From Apostichopus japonicus (Eukaryota; Echinodermata; Holothuroidea; Aspidochirotida; Stichopodidae), in the NCBI RefSeq assembly GCF_037975245.1, contig NC_092575.1, positions 19,923,841 through 19,987,840 on the forward strand: DNA of 64,000 nt. Reading direction: 5' to 3'. The translations under genes were made by a program, and so were the position numbers. Positions 8,301-22,000 of this stretch are shown here, piece by piece. The notes below the pieces were generated by a model, which made no database searches, was not told the DNA's origin, and was given only the letters and a program-made list of their open reading frames with translations. Positions within the stretch are counted from its first letter, which is position 1. Each line of letters begins with the position of its first letter.

Positions 8301-11300
8301 GGTTCGATTCCCCGCCAACATTTTTTGTCCTTTTACATTTTGTCCTTTTATTTTGATTTGCACGATTGATGAACATGCAGCATTTGAATGTGTTGCATTC
8401 TAACTACCAAAACGGTATAATTTGTTTTCATGTTTTCACGGTCAGTAAATGGCTATCCCCGATAGTATATAGGCAATTACAGTGAATAAGCCATTTATTA
8501 ATCGTGTCGAAGCTATCTAGTCGCCGTAAGCACACGAATTACCTATAGATGATGCCTCGAAGCTACGTGTAGATGTAAAGGCCCAGTCTTGAGTGAGCAT
8601 TATCACGTGTAGATTACGTCCATAAGGAACGACGTAGACGCTGATTTCGGGAATAATTTGTAAATATGTATCATGAGTTGCGAATAGATACACCAGGGTA
8701 ACCATATCCACCGTCAATAAAAAGCTATAACCGATCGGCTATACGCAATTGCAATGATTACGTCATCTGTTTCTCGTATCGAAGGTATGCCCATAGCTAT
8801 TACCAATTGACTGGACGACAACGTGTCGAAGCTACTTAGGCTATGCTACCATGTTAGCTTATGTACAAGCGGCCTGTTGGTTTATATGGATGGCTCTCGT
8901 CTTGTATGCGCGAGATCCCGGGTTCGATTCCCAGCCAACATTTTTTGTCCTTTTACATTTTGTCCTTTTATTTTGATTTGCACGATTGATGAACATGCAA
9001 CATTTGAATGTGTTGCATTCTAACTACCAAAACGGTATAATTTGTTTTCATGTTTTCACGGTCAGTAAATGGCTATCCCCGATAGTATATAGGCAATTAC
9101 AGTGAATAAGCCATTTATTAATCGTGTCGAAGCTATCTAGTCGCCGTAAGCACATGAATTACCTATAGATGATGCCTCGAAGCTACGTGTAGATGTAAAG
9201 GCCCAGGCTTGAGTGAGCATTATTACGTGTAGATTACGTCCATAAGGAACGACGTAGACGCTGATTTCGGGAATAATTTGTAAATATGTATCATGAGTTG
9301 CGAATAGATACACCAGGGTAACCATATTCACCGTCAATAAAAAGCTATAACCGATCGGCTATACGCAATTGCAATGATTACGTCATCTGTTTCTCGTATC
9401 GAAGGTATGCCCATAGCTATTACCAATTGACTGGACGACAACGTGTCGAAGCTACTTAGGCTATGCTACCATGTTAGCTTATGTACAAGCGGCCTGTTGG
9501 TTTATATGGATGGCTCTCGTCTTGTATGCGCGAGATCCCGGGTTCGATTCCCAGCCAACATTTTTTGTCCTTTTACATTTTGTCCTTTTATTTTGATTTG
9601 CACGATTGATGAACATGCAGCATTTGAATGTGTTGCATTCTAACTACCAAAACGGTATAATTTGTTTTCATGTTTTCACGGTCAGTAAATGGCTATCCCC
9701 GATAGTATATAGGCAATTACAGTGAATAAGCCATTTATTAATCGTGTCGAAGCTATCTAGTCGCCGTAAGCACATGAATTACCTATAGATGATGCCTCGA
9801 AGCTACGTGTAGATGTAAAGGCCCAGGCTTGAGTGAGCATTATTACGTGTAGATTACGTCCATAAGGAACGACGTAGACGCTGATTTCGGGAATAATTTG
9901 TAAATATGTATCATGAGTTGCGAATAGATACACCAGGGTAACCATATCCACGGTCAATAAAAAGCTATAACCGATCGGCTATATGCAATTGCAATGATAA
10001 CGTCATCTGTTTCTCGTATCGAAGATATGCCCATAGCTATTACCAATTGACGGGACGACAACGTGTCGAAGTTACTTAGGCTATGCTACCAAGTTAGCTG
10101 ATGTACAAGCGGCCTGTTGGTTTATATGGATGGCTCTCGTCTTGTATGCGCGAGATCCCGGGTTCGATTCCCAGCCAACATTTTTCGTCCTTTTACATTT
10201 TGTCCTTTTATTTTGATTTGCACGATTGATGAACATGCAGCATTTGAATGTGTTGCATTCTAACTACCAAAACGGTATAATTTGTTTTCATGTTTTCACG
10301 GTCAGTAAATGGCTATCCCCGATAGTATATAGGCAATTACAGTGAATAAGCCATTTATTAATCGTGTCGAAGCTATCTAGTCGCCGTAAGCACATGAATT
10401 ACCTATAGATGATGCCTCGAAGCTACGTGTAGATGTAAAGGCCCAGGCTTGAGTGAGCATTATTACGTGTAGATTACGTCCATAAGGAACGACGTAGACG
10501 CTGATTTCGGGAATAATTTGTAAATATGTATCATGAGTTGCGAATAGATACACCAGGGTAACCATATTCACGGTCAATAAAAAGCTATAACCGATCGGCT
10601 ATACGCAATTGCAATGATTACGTCATCTGTTTCTCGTATCGAAGGTATGCCCATAGCTATTACCAATTGACTGGACGACAACGTGTCGAAGCTACTTAGG
10701 CTATGCTACCATGTTAGCTTATGTACAAGCGGCCTGTTGGTTTATATGGATGGCTCTCGTCTTGTATGCGCGAGATCCCGGGTTCGATTCCCAGCCAACA
10801 TTTTTTGTCCTTTTACATTTTGTCCTTTTATTTTGATTTGCACGATTGATGAACATGCAACATTTGAATGTGTTGCATTCTAACTACCAAAACGGTATAA
10901 TTTGTTTTCATGTTTTCACGGTCAGTAAATGGCTATCCCCGATAGTATATAGGCAATTACAGTGAATAAGCCATTTATTAATCGTGTCGAAGCTATCTAG
11001 TCGCCGTAAGCACATGAATTACCTAAAGATGATGCCTCGAAGCTACGTGTAGATGTAAAGGCCCAGGCTTGAGTGAGCATTATTACGTGTAGATTACGTC
11101 CATAAGGAACGACGTAGACGCTGATTTCGGGAATAATTTGTAAATATGTATCATGAGTTGCGAATAGATACACCAGGGTAACCATATCCACCGTCAATAA
11201 AAAGCTATAACCGATCGGCTATACGCAATTGCAATGATTACGTCATCTGTTTCTCGTATCGAAGGTATGCCCATAGCTGTTACCAATTGACTGGACGACA

Positions 11301-11503
11301 AAGTGTCGAAGCTACTTAGGCTATGCTACCATGTTAGCTTATGTACAAGCGGCCTGTTGGTTTATATGGATGGCTCTCGTCTTGTATGCGCGAGATCCCG
11401 GGTTCGATTCCCAGCCAACATTTTTTGTCCTTTTACATTTTGTCCTTTTATTTTGATTTGCACGATTGATGAACATGCAGCATTTGAATGTGTTGCATTC
11501 TAA
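5304..11503 (+). repeat. 3100-bp five-monomer higher-order repeat, two tandem copies
   Basis: Marker order repeats at an offset of exactly 3100 bp (5 x 620). The order is: CCCAGTCTTGAG with TTATCACG (5486/8586); CATATTCACC with a preceding ATGCAACATT (6226/9326); CATATCCACGG followed by CAAGTTAGCTG (6991/10091) and TTTTTCGTCC; then CCTAAAGAT (7922/11022). Copies run roughly 5304-8403 and 8404-11503. The boundaries are approximate because neighbouring monomers are so alike. The second 16-kb duplicate (block 3) has only one copy of this unit. Confidence 0.85.
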
Positions 11504-14500
11504 CTACCAAAACGGTATAATTTGTTTTCATGTTTTCACGGTCAGTAAATGGCTATCCCCGATAGCATATAGGCAATTACAGTGAATAAGCCATTTATTA
11601 ATCGTGTCGAAGCTATCTAGTCGCCGTAAGCACATGAATTACCTATAGATGATGCCTCGAAGCTACGTGTAGATGTAAAGGCCCAGGCTTGAGTGAGCAT
11701 TATTACGTGTAGATTACGTCCATAAGGAACGACGTAGACGCTGATTTCGGGAATAATTTGTAAATATGTATCATGAGTTGCGAATAGATACACCAGGGTA
11801 ACCATATCCACCGTCAATAAAAAGCTATAACCGATCGGCTATACGCAATTCCAATGATTACGTCATCTGTTTCTCGTATCGAAGGTATGCCCATAGCTGT
11901 TACCAATTGACTGGACGACAAAGTGTCGAAGCTACTTAGGCTATGCTACCATGTTAGCTTATGTACAAGCGGCCTGTTGGTTTATATGGATGGCTCTCGT
12001 CTTGTATGCGCGAGATCCCGGGTTCGATTCCCAGCCAACATTTTTTGTCCTTTTACATTTTGTCCTTTTATTTTGATTTGCACGATTGATGAACATGCAG
12101 CATTTGAATGTGTTGCATTCTAACTACCAAAACGGTATAATTTGTTTTCATGTTTTCACGGTCAGTAAATGGCTATCCCCGATAGTATATAGGCAATTAC
12201 AGTGAATAAGCCATTTATTAATCGTGTCGAAGCTATCTAGTCGCCGTAAGCACATGAATTACCTATAGATGATGCCTCGAAGCTACGTGTAGATGTAAAG
12301 GCCCAGGCTTGAGTGAGCATTATTACGTGTAGATTACGTCCATAAGGAACGACGTAGACGCTGATTTCGGGAATAATTTGTAAATATGTATCATGAGTTG
12401 CGAATAGATACACCAGGGTAACCATATCCACCGTCAATAAAAAGCTATAACCGATCGGCTATACGCAATTGCAATGATTACGTCATCTGTTTCTCGTATC
12501 GAAGGTATGCCCATAGCTATTACCAATTGACTGGACGACAACGTGTCGAAGCTACTTAGGCTATGCTACCATGTTAGCTTATGTACAAGCGGCCTGTTGG
12601 TTTATATGGATGGCTCTCGTCTTGTATGCGCGAGATCCCGGGTTCGATTCCCAGCCAACATTTTTTGTCCTTTTACATTTTGTCCTTTTATTTTGATTTG
12701 CACGATTGATGAACATGCAGCATTTGAATGTGTTGCATTCTAACTACCAAAACGGTATAATTTGTTTTCATGTTTTCACGGTCAGTAAATGGCTATCCCC
12801 GATAGTATATAGGCAATTACAGTGAATAAGCCATTTATTAATCGTGTCGAAGCTATCTAGTCGCCGTAAGCACACGAATTACCTATAGATGATGCCTCGA
12901 AGCTACGTGTAGATGTAAAGGCCCAGTCTTGAGTGAGCATTATCACGTGTAGATTACGTCCATAAGGAACGACGTAGACGCTGATTTCGGGAATAATTTG
13001 TAAATATGTATCATGAGTTGCGAATAGATACACCAGGGTAACCATATCCACCGTCAATAAAAAGCTATAACCGATCGGCTATACGCAATTGCAATGATTA
13101 CGTCATCTGTTTCTCGTATCGAAGGTATGCCCATAGCTATTACCAATTGACTGGACGACAACGTGTCGAAGCTACTTAGGCTATGCTACCATGTTAGCTT
13201 ATGTACAAGCGGCCTGTTGGTTTATATGGATGGCTCTCGTCTTGTATGCGCGAGATCCCGGGTTCGATTCCCAGCCAACATTTTTTGTCCTTTTACATTT
13301 TGTCCTTTTATTTTGATTTGCACGATTGATGAACATGCAACATTTGAATGTGTTGCATTCTAACTACCAAAACGGTATAATTTGTTTTCATGTTTTCACG
13401 GTCAGTAAATGGCTATCCCCGATAGTATATAGGCAATTACAGTGAATAAGCCATTTATTAATCGTGTCGAAGCTATCTAGTCGCCGTAAGCACATGAATT
13501 ACCTATAGATGATGCCTCGAAGCTACGTGTAGATGTAAAGGCCCAGGCTTGAGTGAGCATTATTACGTGTAGATTACGTCCATAAGGAACGACGTAGACG
13601 CTGATTTCGGGAATAATTTGTAAATATGTATCATGAGTTGCGAATAGATACACCAGGGTAACCATATTCACCGTCAATAAAAAGCTATAACCGATCGGCT
13701 ATACGCAATTGCAATGATTACGTCATCTGTTTCTCGTATCGAAGGTATGCCCATAGCTGTTACCAATTGACTGGACGACAAAGTGTCGAAGCTACTTAGG
13801 CTATGCTACCATTTTAGCTTATGTACAAGCGGCCTGTTGGTTTATATGGATGGCTCTCGTCTTGTATGCGCGAGATCCCGGGTTCGATTCCCAGCCAACA
13901 TTTTTTGTCCTTTTACATTTTGTCCTTTTATTTTGATTTGCACGATTGATGAACATGCAGCATTTGAATGTGTTGCATTCTAACTACCAAAACGGTATAA
14001 TTTGTTTTCATGTTTTCACGGTCAGTAAATGGCTATCCCCGATAGTATATAGGCAATTACAGTGAATAAGCCATTTATTAATCGTGTCGAAGCTATCTAG
14101 TCGCCGTAAGCACATGAATTACCTATAGATGATGCCTCGAAGCTACGTGTAGATGTAAAGGCCCAGGCTTGAGTGAGCATTATTACGTGTAGATTACGTC
14201 CATAAGGAACGACGTAGACGCTGATTTCGGGAATAATTTGTAAATATGTATCATGAGTTGCGAATAGATACACCAGGGTAACCATATCCACCGTCAATAA
14301 AAAGCTATAACCGATCGGCTATACGCAATTGCAATGATTACGTCATCTGTTTCTCGTATCGAAGGTATGCCCATAGCTATTACCAATTGACTGGACGACA
14401 ACGTGTCGAAGCTACTTAGGCTATGCTACCATGTTAGCTTATGTACAAGCGGCCTGTTGGTTTATATGGATGGCTCTCGTCTTGTATGCGCGAGATCCCG

Positions 14501-16532
14501 GGTTCGATTCCCAGCCAACATTTTTTGTCCTTTTACATTTTGTCCTTTTATTTTGATTTGCACGATTGATGAACATGCAGCATTTGAATGTGTTGCATTC
14601 TAACTACCAAAACGGTATAATTTGTTTTCATGTTTTCACGGTCAGTAAATGGCTATCCCCGATAGTATATAGGCAATTACAGTGAATAAGCCATTTATTA
14701 ATCGTGTCGAAGCTATCTAGTCGCCGTAAGCACACGAATTATCTATAGATGATGCCTCGAAGCTACGTGTAGATGTAAAGGCCCAGTCTTGAGTGAGCAT
14801 TATCACGTGTAGATTACGTCCATAAGGAACGACGTAGACGCTGATTTCGGGAATAATTTGTAAATATGTATCATGAGTTGCGAATAGATACACCAGGGTA
14901 ACCATATCCACCGTCAATAAAAAGCTATAACCGATCGGCTATACGCAATTGCAATGATTACGTCATCTGTTTCTCGTATCGAAGGTATGCCCATAGCTAT
15001 TACCAATTGACTGGACGACAACGTGTCGAAGCTACTTAGGCTATGCTACCATGTTAGCTTATGTACAAGCGGCCTGTTGGTTTATATGGATGGCTCTCGT
15101 CTTGTATGCGCGAGATCCCGGGTTCGATTCCCAGCCAACATTTTTTGTCCTTTTACATTTTGTCCTTTTATTTTGATTTGCACGATTGATGAACATGCAA
15201 CATTTGAATGTGTTGCATTCTAACTACCAAAACGGTATAATTTGTTTTCATGTTTTCACGGTCAGTAAATGGCTATCCCCGATAGTATATAGGCAATTAC
15301 AGTGAATAAGCCATTTATTAATCGTGTCGAAGCTATCTAGTCGCCGTAAGCACATGAATTACCTATAGATGATGCCTCGAAGCTACGTGTAGATGTAAAG
15401 GCCCAGGCTTGAGTGAGCATTATTACGTGTAGATTACGTCCATAAGGAACGACGTAGACGCTGATTTCGGGAATAATTTGTAAATATGTATCATGAGTTG
15501 CGAATAGATACACCAGGGTAACCATATTCACCGTCAATAAAAAGCTATAACCGATCGGCTATACGCAATTGCAATGATTACGTCATCTGTTTCTCGTATC
15601 GAAGGTATGCCCATAGCTATTACCAATTGACTGGACGACAACGTGTCGAAGCTACTTAGGCTATGCTACCATGTTAGCTTATGTACAAGCGGCCTGTTGG
15701 TTTATATGGATGGCTCTCGTCTTGTATGCGCGAGATCCCGGGTTCGATTCCCAGCCAACATTTTTTGTCCTTTTACATTTTGTCCTTTTATTTTGATTTG
15801 CACGATTGATGAACATGCAGCATTTGAATGTGTTGCATTCTAACTACCAAAACGGTATAATTTGTTTTCATGTTTTCACGGTCAGTAAATGGCTATCCCC
15901 GATAGTATATAGGCAATTACAGTGAATAAGCCATTTATTAATCGTGTCGAAGCTATCTAGTCGCCGTAAGCACATGAATTACCTATAGATGATGCCTCGA
16001 AGCTACGTGTAGATGTAAAGGCCCAGGCTTGAGTGAGCATTATTACGTGTAGATTACGTCCATAAGGAACGACGTAGACGCTGATTTCGGGAATAATTTG
16101 TAAATATGTATCATGAGTTGCGAATAGATACACCAGGGTAACCATATCCACGGTCAATAAAAAGCTATAACCGATCGGCTATATGCAATTGCAATGATAA
16201 CGTCATCTGTTTCTCGTATCGAAGATATGCCCATAGCTATTACCAATTGACGGGACGACAACGTGTCGAAGTTACTTAGGCTATGCTACCAAGTTAGCTG
16301 ATGTACAAGCGGCCTGTTGGTTTATATGGATGGCTCTCGTCTTGTATGCGCGAGATCCCGGGTTCGATTCCCAGCCAACATTTTTCGTCCTTTTACATTT
16401 TGTCCTTTTATTTTGATTTGCACGATTGATGAACATGCAGCATTTGAATGTGTTGCATTCTAACTACCAAAACGGTATAATTTGTTTTCATGTTTTCACG
16501 GTCAGTAAATGGCTATCCCCGATAGTATATAG

Positions 16533-16809
16533 GCAATTACAGTGAATAAGCCATTTATTAATCGTGTCGAAGCTATCTAGTCGCCGTAAGCACACGAATT
16601 ACCTATAGATGATGTCTCGAAGCTACGTGTTAGATGTAAAGGCCCAGGCTTGAGTGTATAGGCAATTACAGTGAATAAGCCATTTATTAATCGTGTCGAA
16701 GCTATCTAGTCGCCGTAAGCACACGAATTACCTATAGATGATGTCTCGAAGCTACGTGTTAGATGTAAAGGCCCCTTCGCGTCGCACTTTTATTGCTACA
16801 AGTCAAAAC
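16533..16809 (+). repeat. Second copy of the rearranged monomer (129-bp duplication plus 35-bp insertion)
   Basis: Same structure as 252-528: repeat starts at 16533 and 16662 (offset 129), then the 35-bp insertion at 16775-16809. The junction between the array end and this duplicated start lies in about 16440-16590, within homologous satellite. Confidence 0.9.
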
Positions 16810-17253
16810 AGGCTCGGGTGAGCATTATTACGTGTAGATTACGTCCATAAGGAACGACGTAGACGCTGATTTCGGGAATAATTTGTAAATATGTATCATG
16901 AGTTGCGAATAGATACACCAAGGTAACCATATCCACGGTCAATAAAAAGCTATAACCGATCGGCTATACTCAATTGCAGTGATTACCTCATCTGTTTCTC
17001 GTATCGAAGGTATGCCCATAGCTATTACCAATTGACTGGACGACAACGTGCCGAGGCTACTTGGGCTATGCTACCATGTTAGCTTATGTACAAGCGGCCT
17101 GTTGGTTTATATGGATGGCTCTCGTCTTGTATGCGCGAGATCCCGGGTTCGATTCCTCGCCAACATTTTTTGTCCTTTTACATTTTGTCCTTTTATTTTG
17201 ATTTGCACGATTGATGAACATGCAGCATTTGAATGTGTTGCATTCTAACTACC

Positions 17254-19091
17254 TTCGTCTTCGTCTTCGTCTTCGATACGGTGACACATCCGCAAAAAGG
17301 GACAATATCTCACCACACACACGTCAAGAGAATAACTAGTTAAATCTGACCCGAGTACTGATATAAGTGACAGGATTCACAGAACCACTGGAACTACTAA
17401 TGAGGTCTGAAGGCAGACTATTCCAATCCCTAATTGTATTTGGAAAAAAACTATACTTATAGCAATTGGTACTGGCATACAGCTGGCAGAAATGCATATC
17501 ATGCATGTTCCGACTCCTACGCAGAGGCTTTCTTAGGCAGTCAATAGGGATCTGAGCCTGACCATAGATGCCCTTAGCAAATAAGATGATTCTACTTTGT
17601 CTGCGCCTCTCTGCCAAGGGCACCAGGTTTAGGTCCCGTAACAGAGATGAGACAGAGCCAGGCTCTCTTGAATAATCTGAAGCGATGAAACGGGCTGCAC
17701 GCCTCTGAATGTTTTCGAGGTTGTGCTGCAAGAAAGCTTGGTGGGGATCCCAGACAGAACTGGCATATTCCAATACTGGCAGGAGGAGACCTTTATATGC
17801 AGCCAATTTTGCATCCTTCGAACAGGGGGATAAGTTTCTACGAAGAACTCCCAATATCCTATTTCCTCTGTTACACACATTTTGAATATGCTTTCCCCAG
17901 TTGAGATCTGAAGTGATATGAATACCCAGATATTTAACACAATCAACCTTAACCAAGTGAACCCCATTGAGCATGTAATTGAAAATTACAGGTTTCCTCT
18001 TTCTAGTAATGGTCATAATGTTACATTTCACCGGCTGGAAACTCATGCCCCAATCTTTAGCCCATTGCCCTAGTATATTTATATCTTCCTGAAGTTGATG
18101 ACCATCACTGACATCATCGATAACCCGATAACAGACACAGTCATCAGCGAACAGTCGAACACCAGAAGAAACAGCATTACCAATATCATTTATGTAGGCC
18201 AGGAAGAGAATGGGTCCCAAAACTGACCCTTGCGGAACACCGGAAGTAACCTTAAAAGGATTAGACCTAGACCCATTGACAACAACCGACTGCTCTCTAT
18301 CACTCAGAAAAGCATCCACCCAGCAGAGAACCTGATGTGAAACACCCATAGTGTACAGTTTAGATTTCAATAATTCGTGAGGAACAGTGTCAAAAGCCTT
18401 CTCAAAATCAAGGATGAAGACATCCACTTGCTTTCTTTGGTCAAGGGAGGAGGCCCATTCGTTGATGACAGAAACGAGCTGGGTCTCGCAGCTATGGTAT
18501 TTCCTGAATGCATGCTGATTGGCAGACAAGATGTTATTATTCTGGAAATGCTCCATGATATTAGAACTGATTATGTGCTCCAAGAGCTTGCAGCAGATAC
18601 TAGTAAGGGAAACAGGGCGATAATTACATGGCGAGGATACATCATTCTTCTTATATATGGGGCAGATGTTAGCAGTTCTCCAATCCCTAGGTAGGCTCCC
18701 ATCAGTGATTGATTGCTGGAAAATATGGCTGATAGTTGGAGCAATATCAGTAGCCAATTCCTTAAGTACCCAAGGATGAATGTTATCTGGCCCCACAGCC
18801 TTTGAAGTTTTCAAACCCCGCAGCAGCTTCTCCACTCCAAAGGTGGAGACATGAATGTCATCCATCCTCACACACAAAGGACTTTGTAATGGGATTTCAT
18901 CTGGGGTATTCCTAGTAAACACACTGGAGAACTGCTCATTGAAAGCTTCAGCTTTATCTATGTCACTGAACACTATTTTGTCCTTAGTCTGCAGTGGAGG
19001 GATGCAATGTTTATCCTTACGTTTACCATTTATGTATTTCCAAAAGGGCTTACAGTCAGTTTTGACATCCCCCAGGATGCCATTTACAAAA
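17254..19091 (-). mobile_element. LINE A copy 2 (duplicated with its flanks)
   Basis: Same length, truncation point, hexanucleotide tail (17254-17275) and TACC flanks (17250-17253, 19092-19095) as the element at 973-2810. Identical insertion site and identical rearranged flanks show that it was copied by DNA duplication, not by retrotransposition. Confidence 0.92.
17336..19091 (-). CDS. LINE A RT, second copy (5'-truncated)
   Basis: The 545-residue translation from the internal GTG at 18973 is identical to that of the first copy, and the frame is again open up to the truncation at 19091. FADD is at 18140-18151. No substitution changes the protein, so the duplication is recent or the copies have been homogenised. 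As in copy 1, there is no own start codon and no endonuclease domain, so the copy should not be autonomous. The neighbouring satellite offers no obvious Pol II promoter. Confidence 0.9.
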
Positions 19092-22000
19092 TACCAAAAC
19101 GGTATAATATGTTTTCATGTTTTCACGGTCAATAAATGGCTATCCCCGATAGTATATAGGCAATTACAGTGAATAAGCCATTTATTAATCGTGTCGAAGC
19201 TATCTAGTCGCCGTAAGCACATGAATTACATATAGATGATGCCTCGAAGCTACGTGTAGATGTAAAGGCCCAGGCTTGAGTGAGCATTATTACGTGAGCA
19301 TTATTACGTGTAGATTACGTCCATATGGAACGACGTAGACGCTGATTTCGGGAATAATTTGTAAATATGTATCATGAGTTGCGAATAGATACACCAGGGT
19401 AACCATATCCACGGTCAATAAAAAGCTATAACCGATCGGCTATACGCAATTGCAATGATAACGTCATCTGTTTCTCGTATCGAAGGTATACCCATAGCTA
19501 TTACCAATTGACTGGACGACAACGTGTCGAAGCTACTTAGGCTATGCTACCATGTTAGCTAATGTACAAGCGGCCTGTTGGTTTATATGGATGGCTCTTG
19601 TCTTGTATGCGCGAGATCCCGGGTTCGATTCCCCGCCAACATTTTTTGTCCTTTTACATTTTGTCCTTTTATTTTGATTTGCACGATTGATGAACATGCA
19701 GCATTTGAATGTGTTGCATTCTAACTACCAAAACGGTATAATTTGTTTTCATGTTTTCACGGTCAGTAAATGGCTATCCTCGATAGTATATAGGCAATTA
19801 CAGTGAATAAGCCATTTATTAATCGTGTCGAAGCTATCTAGTCGCCGTAAGCACATGAATTACCTATAGATGATGCCTCGAAGCTACGTGTAGATGTAAA
19901 GGCCCAGGCTTGAGTGAGCATTATTACGTGTAGATTACGTCCATAAGGAACGACGTAGACGCTGATTTCGGGAATAATTTGTAAATATGTATCATGAGTT
20001 GCGAATAGATACACCAGGGTAACCATATCCACCGTCAATAAAAAGCTATAACCGATCGGCTATACGCAATTCCAATGATTACGTCATCTGTTTCTCGTAT
20101 CGAAGGTATGCCCATAGCTGTTACCAATTGACTGGACGACAAAGTGTCGAAGCTACTTAGGCTATGCTACCATGTTAGCTTATGTACAAGCGGCCTGTTG
20201 GTTTATATGGATGGCTCTCGTCTTGTATGCGCGAGATCCCGGGTTCGATTCCCAGCCAACGTTTTTTGTCCTTTTACATTTTGTCCTTTTATTTTGATTT
20301 GCACGATTGATGAACATGCAACATTGGAATGTGTTGCATTCTAACTACCAAAACGGTATAATTTGTTTTCATGTTTTCACGGTCAGTAAATGGCTATCCC
20401 CGATAGTATATAGGCAATTACAGTGAATAAGCCATTTATTAATCGTGTCGAAGCTATCTAGTCGCCGTAAGCACATGAATTACCTAAAGATGATGCCTCG
20501 AAGCTACGTGTAGATGTAAAGGCCCAGGCTTGAGTGAGCATTATTACGTGTAGATTACGTCCATAAGGAACGACGTAGACGCTGATTTCGGGAATAATTT
20601 GTAAATATGTATCATGAGTTGCGAATAGATACACCAGGGTAACCATATCCACCGTCAATAAAAAGCTATAACCGATCGGCTATACGCAATTGCAATGATT
20701 ACGTCATCTGTTTCTCGTATCGAAGGTATGCCCATAGCTGTTACCAATTGACTGGACGACAAAGTGTCGAAGCTACTTAGGCTATGCTACCATGTTAGCT
20801 TATGTACAAGCGGCCTGTTGGTTTATATGGATGGCTCTCGTCTTGTATGCGCGAGATCCCGGGTTCGATTCCCAGCCAACATTTTTTGTCCTTTTACATT
20901 TTGTCCTTTTATTTTGATTTGCACGATTGATGAACATGCAGCATTTGAATGTGTTGCATTCTAACTACCAAAACGGTATAATTTGTTTTCATGTTTTCAC
21001 GGTCAGTAAATGGCTATCCCCGATAGTATATAGGCAATTACAGTGAATAAGCCATTTATTAATCGTGTCGAAGCTATCTAGTCGCCGTAAGCACACGAAT
21101 TACCTATAGATGATGCCTCGAAGCTACGTGTAGATGTAAAGGCCCAGGCTTGAGTGAGCATTATTACGTGTAGATTACGTCCATAAGGAACGACGTAGAC
21201 GCTGATTTCGGGAATAATTTGTAAATATGTATCATGAGTTGCGAATAGATACACCAGGGTAACCATATCCACCGTCAATAAAAAGCTATAACCGATCGGC
21301 TATACGCAATTGCAATGATTACGTCATCTGTTTCTCGTATCGAAGGTATGCCCATAGCTATTACCAATTGACTGGACGACAACGTGTCGAAGCTACTTAG
21401 GCTATGCTACCATGTTAGCTTATGTACAAGCGGCCTGTTGGTTTATATGGATGGCTCTCGTCTTGTATGCGCGAGATCCCGGGTTCGATTCCCAGCCAAC
21501 ATTTTTTGTCCTTTTACATTTTGTCCTTTTATTTTGATTTGCACGATTGATGAACATGCAGCATTTGAATGTGTTGCATTCTAACTACCAAAACGGTACA
21601 ATTTGTTTTCATGTTTTCACGGTCAGTAAATGGCTATCCCCGATAGTATATAGGCAATTACAGTGAATAAGCCATTTATTAATCGTGTCGAAGCTATCTA
21701 GTCGCCGTAAGCACACGAATTACCTATAGATGATGCCTCGAAGCTACGTGTAGATGTAAAGGCCCAGTCTTGAGTGAGCATTATCACGTGTAGATTACGT
21801 CCATAAGGAGCGACGTAGACGCTGATTTCGGGAATAATTTGTAAATATGTATCATGAGTTGCGAATAGATACACCAGGGTAACCATATCCACCGTCAATA
21901 AAAAGCTATAACCGATCGGCTATACGCAATTGCAATGATTACGTCATCTGTTTCTCGTATCGAAGGTATGCCCATAGCTATTACCAATTGACTGGACGAC

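Larger units (their letters stand above)
251..16531 (+). repeat. 16,281-bp segmental duplication, copy 1
   Basis: Everything from the rearranged monomer through LINE A and about 21 monomers recurs at an offset of 16,281 bp: LINE A (973 to 17254), the 35-bp insertion (494 to 16775) and the rare ANVFC-coding monomer variant (3863 to 20144). The offset falls to 13,181 bp after the point where copy 2 lacks 3100 bp. The left edge in copy 1 is between about 180 and 251. Differences are few, for example A/T at 3045/19326, T/C at 5318/21599 and A/G at 5529/21810. Confidence 0.9.
2811..17253 (+). repeat. 620-bp satellite, block 2
   Basis: Head-to-tail monomers, all in one orientation, with 23 tRNA-like modules. 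Spacing is 620 bp from 3296 onward, except across the rearranged monomer near 16500-17050. Monomers differ by a few substitutions. Useful markers are CACATG/CACACG, CCTAAAGAT, CCCAGTCTTGAG with TTATCACG, CATATTCACC, CAAGTTAGCTG with TTTTTCGTCC, and ATGCAACATT. Their order shows higher-order structure. The first monomer (2811-3430) is the other half of the one LINE A split, and it holds an extra 14-bp GAGCATTATTACGT repeat near 3001. No other gene is visible in this block. Confidence 0.96.

Noticed and set aside
2811-17253. CRISPR array
   Set aside because: The repeat period is 620 bp with no unique spacers between short repeats, and there are no cas genes. It is a satellite.
17254-19091. Second LINE A as an independent insertion
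   Set aside because: Identical truncation, target site, tail length and rearranged flanks cannot come from two separate insertions. The surrounding 16 kb is duplicated as well.
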